Assembly (NCBI GenBank): GCA_045586595.1
Contig: JAZNAQ010000020.1
Location: forward strand, 1-64,000
Source of the DNA: SIG480 sp045586595
GTDB lineage: Bacteria > Bacillota > Clostridia > Oscillospirales > JAAYXM01
Direction of reading: 5' to 3'
Length of the DNA stretch: 64,000 bases
Shown: piece after piece, positions 23,901 through 32,548 of the stretch
Layout: each line of letters opens with the position of its first letter
Numbering within the stretch: position 1 is the stretch's first letter
Position numbers and translations under genes: made by a program
Notes under the pieces: model-generated
The model's database searches: none
What the model was told of the DNA's origin: nothing
Seen by the model: the letters and a program-made list of their open reading frames with translations, nothing else

Positions 23901-26900
23901 TTCAACATCTTGCGTTTTGCAAAACTTGCGGTTTCACTTATTTTTTTCAAAAAAGGTTTCTTTTCCTCTTCAGGCTTTCCCATCACTTGAGATTCTTTTT
24001 CTTCGCCATTTTTCTCCGCTGTCACCTGCGCCCGCTCCTCGATATCATTAAAATATGTATCAAGCCCCGTCTCCTCGATATATGAGCCATCCACAGAGCC
24101 TTCCCCTTGAGGGGAAGGGAAACCGCTTGCGGTGGATGAGGTGTCTGCTGTCTTCCCATAATCCGGAGAAAGCAAATCTTCCGTTTTTAACGAATTTTGC
24201 CTGTTGCTTTTTTCAGGAGAATCGGGTATACTATTAGTAGAGGAGTTGATATCCTCTGAATTATCACGCAGGAATGTAGACTTCGGATTTTGTCCGTATG
24301 AGCTACTTATGTCCTGCGTGATATTTTTTATTTGTGTTATATCCGTCAGAAGGTCTCCCTTTTCATTCGGGAGAATATTTATCCTCCCTTCAAAATATTC
24401 ATTTCCTACTTTGAATATCGTATCAAAATATTTAAAATCCCCTGTCGCCTGCGGATGTACGTGCCCGTCTGCTCCGTCTGGGGCCGTTCTGAAGTTTGTC
24501 CCTGCATCGATAAGGTTGTCAAGTTCCGTTGACGCTCGCATTTTTGCATCATATTCAAGACCGCTTATTCTCTTTGCTGGATGCCCGTATTCTGCTGCGC
24601 TTCGTCCATTTACGAAAACTCTGTTATCGCGTCCAACTACTTTTCCGGAAAATCTTTCTTTTATTATTTTGGTTGCCATTCTTCCTTTTTCATTTTCTGT
24701 CAACCCATCAAATAAATGTTGGTCTGTTTGTACATCTACAAAACGTCTTCCGTCATCAAACATTTTTAAATCATACATTCTCCCGCCGCCTGCTTCTGTG
24801 CCGGCGGTGTTTATATTTCCGCTTGCGACTGCAGTTTCCGTTGCAGAGAGCATCTGCTCAAACTGCGCGACCGCCGCCTCAAGCTCCGATACCCTCGCGC
24901 CGTATTTCTCCTGTGATGCAGTGTCCATCTTCGACTTATCCCCGGAGAAAGTGGATTTTACTTTTGCTATAAAATCCTTTATGCTGTCAATAAATCTCAC
25001 AGCAACGTTGCGGTTGCTTTGTGCGAGTCGGTCAAACAGACTTATGTCGTTTACAATACGGCTTGCAAAGTCTGCCGCTATCTCGTCAAGTGCCTGTGCG
25101 TCTGAAAACTCGGTCTGTGTGCCTTTTGAATATTCTGCCTTGTATCGGGTTATAAGCTCGCTCTTTTCGGCGTTGCTAAGCTTTTCAGATGCGTTTACCG
25201 CAAGCTCAAGGAACGCGTTATACTCTGCCGGCGCCGTTCTCTTCATATGGTGTGTCACTTCGTGGCAGAGGACAACTTCAAGCGGATTTTCCGCATCCTG
25301 GGCGATTACTATATTCCCGTTTTCATAATATCCGTTATGTGCGCCCGGTGCACTCCCCGTAGGTGCGCCGATAGAGATATTAATGCCGAGCGCACGGCCG
25401 ATAGCATCAAGCGCACGAATCTGCTTATTCGTTATCTTGTCGCTGAACTCGGTTTTTGTAAAACCGCCGCCCGCTCGGTTTCGGTTTATTGCTGTGTTTA
25501 TTTCCGATATGGCCGAAGCTCCTCCGCCCATTATTCCGCCGGAGAGCGCTCCGCCCGCTCCCGCCATAAGAATATTTTTGCCGAAGAATTGGAAAAACGC
25601 TTCTTTTTCTGCCTCTATGCGGCTCGTCCCGTTCTTTTCAAGCTCTGATATGTAATTCTGATACTCAGATTTATCGCGCATTACGGCAATATCAAGCGCA
25701 GTATTTGCAAGCTCAGAAACCATTTCCTCTGTCGCTTCCATCCCCGCTTGCTTTAAAACCGACTTTATCGTTGCTTTTACTCCTGTTTTTCCAACCTGCT
25801 TTGCCGTTTTAAAAAGGTTGTCAAGCGGCATCTTTTCTGTAAGAGCCTCAATAGTGCCCGCCGCTGTTGATAAAACCAAAGCCTGCCCCGCCGTTCCTCC
25901 GCGCTCTAAAACGTCAAGCGTTGTCTGGCCTGCGGTATCCGCGCCCATAGCCAGCATCGCATACGGGCCGAGCGGAGCCTTGCTTAAAAAGTTCGCCATA
26001 GAAAGCCCCGTACCTGCAAGAAATGACGCAACCTCGCCCTTTGTTCCGCCGCCCGCCGCATCATATGCGCGGTCTGTCACGCCTTCGCTTGTTTGTTTCG
26101 CCGTGTGCGCGCCTCTGAAAGCGCTCGAATTTGTGTCTGTCGGAACATACTCATCTCTGAAGATGTTTCCGACTGCATTTACTGCGTTTTCAACGTATGC
26201 CGCAGGAGTAGTGAAGCTTGCCCCGACATTTTTTACAGCTCCCACAACAGGTCTTTCGTATGCGTCCTTATACGTCTCCTTGTTTTCTGCTTCCTGAACC
26301 CGCTTGTTCAGCGTTCTTTCAAGGAGCTTATAATATTCCTCAGCCTTGTCAAACTGACCGTCTGCCGCAAAGCTTCTCATTACGTTCTTCTCTTTCTCGG
26401 TCATCTGCTCAACGCGCGCCTTATCTTCTCCATACTGGCCCTCAGAATCTGCAGTTCCATTAACAAAAGACATAATTATATCTATATGTACCTGTTTACT
26501 GAACGGAGACGGCAAATTATATTTACCGTCTTCAAACTCTGCACTTGATGTAATCTTTGCGCCGATATTTGCCTTTTCGTCAAAGTCAGCGTTTGCGCTT
26601 ACCGCTTCCATCTCATTTCTTTTCTCGGCTTGGCGATAATTATAAACATTGTTGCGCGTTTCCTGCGCCGCATTTCGGTATATGTTAAGATATGCGTCCC
26701 CTGCTTTCATAGCGGCAATGGCAGGGTTCTCATCCCCGCGGGCTTTAGCCTTTAAAAACTCTTCGTCATACCTACGCTGAGCTTCTTTTTTTACGTAATC
26801 AGACTCCGCCCAGGCTTCAATATCCTTTGCGCGTGAAAGTTCACGCACCTTATCTGTGTCCCCGGAGGCCTCGGCGCGCTTGATAGCCCCCGCTCTGACC

Positions 26901-27124
26901 TCTGGAAGCATGGAATACTGAACGCTTCTGTTTGCTTCTCTGCGGTTTATGTCCGTTTCTTTTTCCTCGGCAGTCTTCGGTACAGGAGCAGAAAACGAAG
27001 TTCCCTGCTTTTTCCTTTCCTCAGCAGCAGTGGCATCCGCCATGAGCTTTTTCTCCCAATCTATTCTCTTTTGTTGCTGTCTTCTTTTTCTTTCTTCATT
27101 TACGCCGTCAACAAGTATTCCCAC
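20984..27124 (-). CDS. giant polyvalent virion protein with metalloprotease, nuclease-like and LPD domains
   Basis: The protein has 2046 residues, the largest in the window. Residues 1-300 are charged and helical. Hydrophobic Gly/Ala-rich segments at about 365-420 and 515-540 could cross membranes. CHEVTHH near 618-623 is a zinc metallopeptidase HExxH motif. Residues about 780-945, with FRTAPDGADGHVHPQ, resemble a barnase/EndoU/colicin-type nuclease-like domain of phage polyvalent proteins. From about 1445, DVTFGVRNFLKDFQDALIY starts a large polyvalent-protein-associated domain. A REP-like repeat is translated at about 993-1006. It is likely carried in the capsid and injected with the DNA. 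Confidence 0.75.
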   Translation of the reverse strand: MGILVDGVNEERKRRQQQKRIDWEKKLMADATAAEERKKQGTSFSAPVPKTAEEKETDINRREANRSVQYSMLPEVRAGAIKRAEASGDTDKVRELSRAKDIEAWAESDYVKKEAQRRYDEEFLKAKARGDENPAIAAMKAGDAYLNIYRNAAQETRNNVYNYRQAEKRNEMEAVSANADFDEKANIGAKITSSAEFEDGKYNLPSPFSKQVHIDIIMSFVNGTADSEGQYGEDKARVEQMTEKEKNVMRSFAADGQFDKAEEYYKLLERTLNKRVQEAENKETYKDAYERPVVGAVKNVGASFTTPAAYVENAVNAVGNIFRDEYVPTDTNSSAFRGAHTAKQTSEGVTDRAYDAAGGGTKGEVASFLAGTGLSMANFLSKAPLGPYAMLAMGADTAGQTTLDVLERGGTAGQALVLSTAAGTIEALTEKMPLDNLFKTAKQVGKTGVKATIKSVLKQAGMEATEEMVSELANTALDIAVMRDKSEYQNYISELEKNGTSRIEAEKEAFFQFFGKNILMAGAGGALSGGIMGGGASAISEINTAINRNRAGGGFTKTEFSDKITNKQIRALDAIGRALGINISIGAPTGSAPGAHNGYYENGNIVIAQDAENPLEVVLCHEVTHHMKRTAPAEYNAFLELAVNASEKLSNAEKSELITRYKAEYSKGTQTEFSDAQALDEIAADFASRIVNDISLFDRLAQSNRNVAVRFIDSIKDFIAKVKSTFSGDKSKMDTASQEKYGARVSELEAAVAQFEQMLSATETAVASGNINTAGTEAGGGRMYDLKMFDDGRRFVDVQTDQHLFDGLTENEKGRMATKIIKERFSGKVVGRDNRVFVNGRSAAEYGHPAKRISGLEYDAKMRASTELDNLIDAGTNFRTAPDGADGHVHPQATGDFKYFDTIFKVGNEYFEGRINILPNEKGDLLTDITQIKNITQDISSSYGQNPKSTFLRDNSEDINSSTNSIPDSPEKSNRQNSLKTEDLLSPDYGKTADTSSTASGFPSPQGEGSVDGSYIEETGLDTYFNDIEERAQVTAEKNGEEKESQVMGKPEEEKKPFLKKISETASFAKRKMLNSGEAIRKIAKTVKDEHLYGTYNRTRSAGNIVSDMLGNKQTNIKGQKVGESLEEIISPIKEKGEQHWNDFQRYIFLRHNVARMSLENRTAEERANAELQEYIKANSDLPTRTQEQLKEMSKREDNGGLRARKYLELQRKLRAAEEKNKPILFENTKLPLDANKSRWKAAQLLRENPEFKEYESKVRKYVDNLMQYRIDSGLITQEEADYFKKKYPDYVPTYRNTEENMKWITGKVNISAAISKAEGGQEKLLPLDVALSAMTNKVVKNGQKNILANKVLDLYDKNPELLKGYITEVNEEGRNLDAEFDNIAEESFLENTVGFYKDGKSVKMSVTPETFEAFDTLSNMPKEKIPGVKLWGNIVDTYKKLITTYDVTFGVRNFLKDFQDALIYSTDTKAFLKNFGRAYKEIVTNGEMWELYQAAGGLSSSRFEDIQNEGVTKSGKLKKIKEGIASLNVVIEQAPRLAEFMSVYEKGDPNSVDTLSDALLAAADITTNFGESGTYGKVINRYIVPFLNPSLQGTAKLVRTFTESKSSKAWIALAVKCTMFGLTAGFFNDLVLGAFGDDDEKEDYENLPERMKDNYFLFPTDDGKFIRLPKGRVMAALGVVADRLRDTMKGEKVDAGEALSIIAENILPENPLNHILQDAINTDLLNDESKGRTWYGTDIENDSLQSLPAGERFDNSTDYVSKALGKALGVSPKKLNYILKQYTGGVGRMVLPMLTPSEQKGDNVAENIALGAWSALTSSFMTDSKLSNKISGEFYDAVDAAEQAKNSAKGTLVDKIVYKHLNRERNMVGTYSSKIRAAETDKNLTSKERRAAVRAASAEKTAYQKTILENIDKYRSNVEKYLKKYPGRDEDKKLEYAYREANRALYGEEYAIRVNGGSDVHKKAEEKVKRGKTTWKEYYEEYFGKTDRRFEAISDRFDISYAEFEKIESAISKNSSKADEVAAIQKLGYKNSIARRIYTLYHDTK
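24106..24144. repeat. palindromic repeat copy 2, inside the giant phage gene
   Basis: The same CTTCCCCTTGAGGGGAAGG core as the intergenic copies, read in frame here as a Gly/Ser/Pro-rich linker including SPQGEG. Confidence 0.85.
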
Positions 27125-27154
27125 AAAAAGCTCTCCTTCCCGCTTGTAAAATAT

Positions 27155-28399
27155 TTATGCCCAACCTAACTGTTTTTCAATCTGCCGAATCCCCTCATCG
27201 GTAAGTCCGTTATCAGCAAAGCGGGTAACATAGGCAATAATCGCTTCCTTTGTTTTTCCCGCATCGAGCATCCTTCTGACGTTGCTCCAAACCGAATCAT
27301 AAGCCGTGCCATACTTACTTTTATGCGCGTTGAGAGCTGCCGCACCCTCAATCACTGTCTGTTCTTTCTTTGCCTCCTCGTATAACTCCAACAAAGTTTC
27401 CTTTTCACTCTCCGAGAAGTTGTTTCGTATAAGCCACTCTGCAACCGCGGCATCCGAGCCGAGTGCAAGCATCTGCTCTACATATGACTTTGGCGTATCA
27501 GCCGGATTCTTCCCGCCACTTCCGCCTCCGCCACCGGACCTTACACTTTTCTGAGCGTTTACCGCAGCTATAAGGGTATTGACATCAGCCTGCGGGATTC
27601 CGAGCGTCTCTGATATAAACGAAGCATTTTTCCCGTTCTCAATAAACGCCATTGCGAGGTTCCATTTATTGTTGGCTTCTGCCTGTTCCTTCTGTGCCGC
27701 CATCTGCTCATCAAACTGGCGCGTGCTCTCCGCCTGCCCCATTGCCTGCATATCTCCGGAGAAGATATTGCCCTGCAGTGCTATCTGCTGCTGTAGTACG
27801 TTTTGCGCCCTTGCCTCAAGAATGTTTGCAAGCTCATACTGCCCGCTCGCCTTTGCCTGGGCTATCTGAACATCAAGATTCTGCAGTTGTTCATTCATTG
27901 CGCGGTAATTCGCGTTAACCTGTGCTGCATAAGCGCTCGCAAGCTTGAGTTTTGAGCTTTCAGCCCATCCCGACTCATCAAGCCCGAGCTTTACCCTCTG
28001 CTCTTCCATGGCGCCGAACGGGTTTGCAGCCTTCATATATGCCTCACGCGCCGCACGGTCCGCATCCGCTCTGTTTGTCTGGGCAATCTGCTTCTGTCGG
28101 TTAAGCTCTGCAACCGCCGCATTTGTCGCGCTGTTTATTCTTTCCTTCTGAACGTTTCCCGCCGCCTGATATGCATTGATTGCCGCATTGCTCTTTGCCT
28201 CATACTGGTTTTTCGACGTTGCATATGTGGGAATGCCGCCGTTTGAGGTCATTTTATATGTACCACCTGCAGTCTGAACAGTCGCGCCGACGGGGACTCG
28301 CGTCGTTGCCGCCTCGTCCATATATGTCTTTCCGTCTTTTATCCAGCCCTCGTGCTGGTCGTTATTCTTATCCCACCACGTTGTTTTTGTTGCTCCCAT
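27155..28399 (-). CDS. coiled-coil virion protein, possible ejection or internal core protein
   Basis: The protein has 414 residues. After an N-terminal segment with TTWWDKNNDQHEGW, residues about 80-260 are Ala/Gln/Asn-rich and strongly helical, as in internal virion or DNA-ejection proteins of short-tailed phages. A Gly/Ser linker near 290 precedes a helical C-terminal domain. It sits between the stabilisation-type protein and the giant protein, 30 bp before the latter. I do not recognise a named family. Confidence 0.6.
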   Translation of the reverse strand: MGATKTTWWDKNNDQHEGWIKDGKTYMDEAATTRVPVGATVQTAGGTYKMTSNGGIPTYATSKNQYEAKSNAAINAYQAAGNVQKERINSATNAAVAELNRQKQIAQTNRADADRAAREAYMKAANPFGAMEEQRVKLGLDESGWAESSKLKLASAYAAQVNANYRAMNEQLQNLDVQIAQAKASGQYELANILEARAQNVLQQQIALQGNIFSGDMQAMGQAESTRQFDEQMAAQKEQAEANNKWNLAMAFIENGKNASFISETLGIPQADVNTLIAAVNAQKSVRSGGGGGSGGKNPADTPKSYVEQMLALGSDAAVAEWLIRNNFSESEKETLLELYEEAKKEQTVIEGAAALNAHKSKYGTAYDSVWSNVRRMLDAGKTKEAIIAYVTRFADNGLTDEGIRQIEKQLGWA

Positions 28400-28420
28400 T
28401 TTTAAATCTCCTTTCTCCTC

Positions 28421-28476
28421 AAAGCCTTCCCCTCGAGGGGAAGGTGTCAGCGTAAGCTGACGGATGAGGTGTTCAC
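28421..28476. repeat. palindromic intergenic repeat, copy 3
   Basis: CTTCCCCTCGAGGGGAAGG followed by GTCAGC-GTAA-GCTGAC and GGATGAGGTG, between two virion genes. Confidence 0.85.
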
Positions 28477-28489
28477 CTCTCTTATTTCC

Positions 28490-30607
28490 CTATTTTGCAA
28501 AATTGCCTGTTACATACCGTCGTATTATCCCGAGCACACCAAATGCCTGGTTTACCTTGTCATTGCGGCATATAACCTGTATTGCCTTGTATTTTTTGAA
28601 TTTGGCATTAAACGGCACAACCGAATACTCCGATGTGTTGAACGTAAAATCGTTAAAATCAAGGTCTTCAAAATTGAATATGCCCGCGCTCTTTTCTAAA
28701 ATCTCGCGTTCAAAATCCTTGTCGGTTTTTATGCAGACCTTAACCCCCGAGCGGTTGTATGTCTTCAGCATAACCCCTGAGCCTTTTTTCTTCATTGTCT
28801 TAAGCCGCATAAAGTCACCGTCATCTGACAGGTTTGTTGCCCATTCTGCGATTATGGGCTCACCGTCGTCTGAATACGCCTTTGGCTCTATCTCTCCTCG
28901 CGAGTTCTTCATGTCGTCATTGAACCGGCAAACGCGACCGTCCTCTGTCCCAAAATAAAGCGCTCCGCCGTGCTCACAGGCCACCCTTGCGGGAATGTTC
29001 GTCCAGAAGTACCACTCGTATTCAAACGTGCCGGTCTTATTCCCTGTATAGGTCTTTTGCGCGGCATCTGCCACATAGCACTCGCCGTTTATAAATAACA
29101 TCAGGTTACCTTTCCAGGTGCACATATGAGCGTCTTCGAGGTTTTCGTTCTTCAAGAGCTTTTTGTTTATGCGTGTCGAGCGTATATTAAGCGCACGCTC
29201 GCTTGATATGTCCTGCTGTGCTATTGCATACACGCCGTTGCGCGACAGATACAGAGGGTCATCAAGAACCGTGCAGACTGCATTTCTTGCAACCGCACCT
29301 ATCCCCGAGTTTCCCTGCCGTATCGGAAACAGTGCATTCCCCTCAGCATCCTCTGCGCGGTAACGCATGTATATGGTTGCACCATCGTTATCGTCTTTAA
29401 GGATTGCCTGTTCATTTCCCGTGTGAAGATATCCCGTAATGGGGGTCGCATCCAGCCCGATTTCCGTATAGCTTAAATCCCTTACATATGTAGGCTCGTT
29501 AAGCTCGCTATGCCAGTCCGTATTCGGGAAGTCGGGATTCCCTGAATAAAAAATGCGGTTTTCAAAAACGTCCATAACTGTACACTTTGAAATCGCCCCC
29601 TCGCTTTTCCCAACTTCCGCAACATACTCAATACAGTAATTGTCTTCGCCCGGCGCAGGCTCTTGAAAATCGGTAGTCCTGGACGTCTGCATTACTCCTT
29701 TAATAACACTACCCGTTTTTATTCCCAAATCTCGAGCTATACTTTCTTCTACTCCGTCCATACCTCGGCTTATTGTTACCGTTGCCTGATAAACATTTAC
29801 ATAACCAAAGAGGGTCTTTTCAACGTTATATATGACAGGTTCTTCGCCTTCTGGCGCGATTATATCAAATATAACTTGTCCGGTCGGAATATATGTCATT
29901 TTCATTCTCGTCCCTGCTTTGATTTTGCCATCAAGAAAAAGATACCTCACCCAACTCAGGTCCGAGTTTATTCTGAACGTGTTTTTTCTTTTTTGGCAAG
30001 CAATATTGACCTCCTGATACGCATTCCCTGCCCCTCCATTGTCTTCGACCCACATCCCATTACCTTCAGTCGTCCTATGAGCCGTACTGCGCCCTTGCCA
30101 CGTTGTCGGCACATATGACGATCCTCCGTCTTCAACTCTCACGCAGGTTTTGCCGTTGTATTCCAGAAGTTCCTCACCTGTCAGTATAAAAAGCCGCTCC
30201 TTAAAGCATCTTCCCGTAGAGCAGGCATCGTTTATCCCGGAGAGAAGCTCTGTCGGCTCGTCTTCCTCGCTCCCGCTCCATGAATATATCTTTGTACCCG
30301 CGTGAATAATAAAACACTCCACAAGCGTTTCTGCACCTTCTTCGCCCTCGTTTTCCGCTTCCTGCGTAATAATCCCCTTATAGTGGTATATTCCGTTAAT
30401 TCTTCCGTCGAGTGTTTTAAGCGTTCTCCAGCCGAGGCGCTTTTCCGGAAATCCGCCTGTGTCCGATATAACATTCACCGCACGGGGCGAACGGCTGTCG
30501 TCCACCATCGTTTCACTCTGCGAAAAATCAACACCGCGAAAAGCTCCGTATTTTTTTGTGTATATAGTTGGTGATGTCGGTGTACCGATATTACTTATCT
30601 TCGGCAT
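28490..30607 (-). CDS. virion protein, probable beta-propeller head-closure or stabilisation protein
   Basis: The protein has 705 residues and is beta-strand rich. Repeated patterns such as GRINGIYHYKG, NRIFYSGNPDFPNTDWHSE and GALYFGTEDGRVCRFNDD look like beta-propeller blades. This resembles packaged-DNA stabilisation proteins that close the head in P22-like phages. Its place between the portal-proximal genes and the capsid fits a neck or tail-hub role. The assignment rests on pattern and context only. Confidence 0.6.
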   Translation of the reverse strand: MPKISNIGTPTSPTIYTKKYGAFRGVDFSQSETMVDDSRSPRAVNVISDTGGFPEKRLGWRTLKTLDGRINGIYHYKGIITQEAENEGEEGAETLVECFIIHAGTKIYSWSGSEEDEPTELLSGINDACSTGRCFKERLFILTGEELLEYNGKTCVRVEDGGSSYVPTTWQGRSTAHRTTEGNGMWVEDNGGAGNAYQEVNIACQKRKNTFRINSDLSWVRYLFLDGKIKAGTRMKMTYIPTGQVIFDIIAPEGEEPVIYNVEKTLFGYVNVYQATVTISRGMDGVEESIARDLGIKTGSVIKGVMQTSRTTDFQEPAPGEDNYCIEYVAEVGKSEGAISKCTVMDVFENRIFYSGNPDFPNTDWHSELNEPTYVRDLSYTEIGLDATPITGYLHTGNEQAILKDDNDGATIYMRYRAEDAEGNALFPIRQGNSGIGAVARNAVCTVLDDPLYLSRNGVYAIAQQDISSERALNIRSTRINKKLLKNENLEDAHMCTWKGNLMLFINGECYVADAAQKTYTGNKTGTFEYEWYFWTNIPARVACEHGGALYFGTEDGRVCRFNDDMKNSRGEIEPKAYSDDGEPIIAEWATNLSDDGDFMRLKTMKKKGSGVMLKTYNRSGVKVCIKTDKDFEREILEKSAGIFNFEDLDFNDFTFNTSEYSVVPFNAKFKKYKAIQVICRNDKVNQAFGVLGIIRRYVTGNFAK

Positions 30608-30610
30608 CTC

Positions 30611-30856
30611 TTATTCCTCTCCTATCGGCATCTGGTCTTTCTCCGTGCCATCGTAATTCAAGAAATTTTCCCATTGTTTCTTTAATTTCTTCGATTCCTC
30701 ATCCTCGGCCGTAACCTTCCCAAAAGGCTCTCCCACAGGGCGTGCTGTCGGCACAGCCGACTGAGAGGGCTTCAAAACGAGCACCACGCCAATCGCGATA
30801 ATAGCACAAGCCGCGCCGAGAGCAACCCCTACAGCCATTACAATACATTCACTCAT
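30611..30856 (-). CDS. small phage protein with one membrane helix
   Basis: The protein has 81 residues. A single hydrophobic helix (about residues 5-30) is followed by a Pro-rich linker and a charged C-terminus. The ATG at 30856 is chosen because AGGAGGAAAG precedes it. It lies 3 bp before the propeller-like gene and 13 bp after the gene at 30870. Function unknown; a virion or ejection accessory is possible. Confidence 0.6.
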   Translation of the reverse strand: MSECIVMAVGVALGAACAIIAIGVVLVLKPSQSAVPTARPVGEPFGKVTAEDEESKKLKKQWENFLNYDGTEKDQMPIGEE

Positions 30857-30869
30857 GTTCTCTTTCCTC

Positions 30870-31274
30870 CTAACCTTCAAGTGCCGCGCCGTATCCGTAA
30901 ACGTCCTCAATGTCGTTTATGTGAACACCGCCGACAGCATCGCCGAGCGCAACTATAAACCTGTTTCTGTAATCTGCCGCGCGGTAGTTGTCGCCGTCAT
31001 CCTGGCAGTAAAATGCGGCAACACCATACGGCAAAGCTACCCGGCATAAGCTCTCTGAAAAGTCGATTTCCTCATTCATCCCGTCCTTGGTAATTTTAGG
31101 TGCCATGGCAAGTGCAACCTTCCCGCTCTTTCTCCGTATCATATTCTCATACGGCAGAGCCTCTTGCATCACGGTATTTAAAAACGTCGGGAAGAACTCC
31201 TCATAGTCTGCATCTTCTCTCTTTCTTTCAAAGACAAACGAAAGAGCTATCTCGTAAATCTCTTCTCCTGTCAT
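30870..31274 (-). CDS. probable head-tail connector
   Basis: The protein has 134 residues and is soluble and mostly helical. Its position just after the capsid gene and before the neck-type proteins, its size and its acidic character fit a head-tail connector or adaptor. No diagnostic motif is visible. Confidence 0.5.
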   Translation of the reverse strand: MTGEEIYEIALSFVFERKREDADYEEFFPTFLNTVMQEALPYENMIRRKSGKVALAMAPKITKDGMNEEIDFSESLCRVALPYGVAAFYCQDDGDNYRAADYRNRFIVALGDAVGGVHINDIEDVYGYGAALEG

Positions 31275-31346
31275 ATCCTTGCATCCTTTCTTTTCTTATT
31301 TTTTAATTTCACTTCGCAAATAATATCTCCGAACTAAAATCAAATA

Positions 31347-31392
31347 TGGCTTCCCCCTGAGGGGAAGCTCCGCCGTAGGCGGTGATGAGGTG
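31347..31392. repeat. palindromic intergenic repeat, copy 4
   Basis: CTTCCCCCTGAGGGGAAG followed by a short palindrome and GATGAGGTG, between connector and capsid genes. Confidence 0.75.
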
Positions 31393-31418
31393 CAGGTTGC
31401 ACCGCAACCGTTTTGCAA

Positions 31419-31447
31419 AACAGGGAGAGCAAAAAGCCCTCCCTGTT
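31419..31447 (-). terminator. hairpin after the capsid gene
   Basis: ACAGGGAG pairs with CTCCCTGT around an 11-nt loop, just after the capsid stop on the minus strand and followed by TTTT. It may reduce transcription past the highly expressed capsid gene. Confidence 0.55.
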
Positions 31448-31457
31448 ACTGTCGCTA

Positions 31458-32510
31458 CTAAAGTGTAGCTTCGAGCACTTCTGAAGGAAATGCTCCGTCT
31501 TTATAAGCATATGCGCGGACAACTGTTCCGGCAGCATCGGTAAGTGCTGCACCGTAAACCTTGGCAGACGCAGAATATCTCGGGTCTGTGCCGTCGGTTG
31601 TGTACTTGATTGTCGCGCCTGAGGTTGTGCTTGCGAGTGCCTTTGAAGTAAGTGTCGGAGTTGCGCAAATTGTGCCGCCGCCACTTGCGGTATTGACTTC
31701 AACATATACACCGTCGCACTTCGCGCCGTAAACAAAGAGGTCATAATACTGTCTGCCCTCGAGAAGGTCGCCCGAAATGCCCGGCGGGTCCTTGTGGTAC
31801 TTGGTATCGTTGAGCTTAACAGGGGCACAGGCCGCTCTCTTGTAAACGATTATAAAGTTCACGTCTTTAGGCCATCTGCCTGCAGGAACTTTAACAACAC
31901 GCATGTTGTCGTATGTCCCCACCTGCCCCTTTGTGAGAGACTTATCAAGAAGTCCATCACACTTCTGGAACTCATCAGAAAGGCGGAGCTTCGCATATGT
32001 ATCACTCGGAATAAAGAGTGTTCTTCCGTCCTGCGGAACTTCTTTGTCATCCATATATGTCGTGCCGGCAGTGATACGCTCACAGATATTTGACTTTGAA
32101 AGTGCCGTAGCATTGCCGACAATCTTTCCTGCCATCTGTGAAAGACGCGCGAAGCCGTAATTATCCATAAGCGGAACAGCCCTCTCCGCTATCTGGAGAG
32201 AGAGCATCTTGCCCGCTTCCTTAATGCCGTTCTGGTCTGCATTGTTGCCCTTGTCGATGGTAAGAGTAAAGCTCTTATCCTGAGTGAGTGTCATTTCCTG
32301 AACAACATCCTGCATCTCTTCCGGTGTTCCGTAGCGGTTGGCGCCGGTGCGTGTGTAGTCCACCATCGGAACGGTTATCGGTGTAGAAATCTTAACAGTC
32401 TTTACGCCTGTAAAGCTGTATGAGTTGTCGAGAGCTCCTGCAAGGAGCGACTCTCTGACAAATTTTGTCTGAATCTGTTTTGCATATTTCTCGTGGAAAT
32501 TGATTGCCAT
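31458..32510 (-). CDS. major capsid protein with C-terminal Ig-like domain
   Basis: The protein has 350 residues. The first approximately 270 follow the composition of HK97-fold capsids in short-tailed Clostridia phages, with FTLTIDKGNNADQNGI and the late KFVRESLLAG near the start. The last approximately 75 (KALASTTSGATIKYTTDGTD) match the chitobiase/beta-hexosaminidase C-terminal Ig-like domain, which on virions is usually exposed and may bind glycans. It follows the scaffold gene by 38 bp, the typical order. The ATG follows AAGGGAT. Confidence 0.82.
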   Translation of the reverse strand: MAINFHEKYAKQIQTKFVRESLLAGALDNSYSFTGVKTVKISTPITVPMVDYTRTGANRYGTPEEMQDVVQEMTLTQDKSFTLTIDKGNNADQNGIKEAGKMLSLQIAERAVPLMDNYGFARLSQMAGKIVGNATALSKSNICERITAGTTYMDDKEVPQDGRTLFIPSDTYAKLRLSDEFQKCDGLLDKSLTKGQVGTYDNMRVVKVPAGRWPKDVNFIIVYKRAACAPVKLNDTKYHKDPPGISGDLLEGRQYYDLFVYGAKCDGVYVEVNTASGGGTICATPTLTSKALASTTSGATIKYTTDGTDPRYSASAKVYGAALTDAAGTVVRAYAYKDGAFPSEVLEATL

Positions 32511-32548
32511 TTAAATCCCTTCTTTCATGATTTCATCTCAGCTGAAAT

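Noticed and set aside
24204..25328. A 374-codon plus-strand open frame
   Set aside because: It lies fully antisense to the giant phage gene, has no ribosome binding site, and its Ser/Phe-rich composition is typical of a shadow frame.
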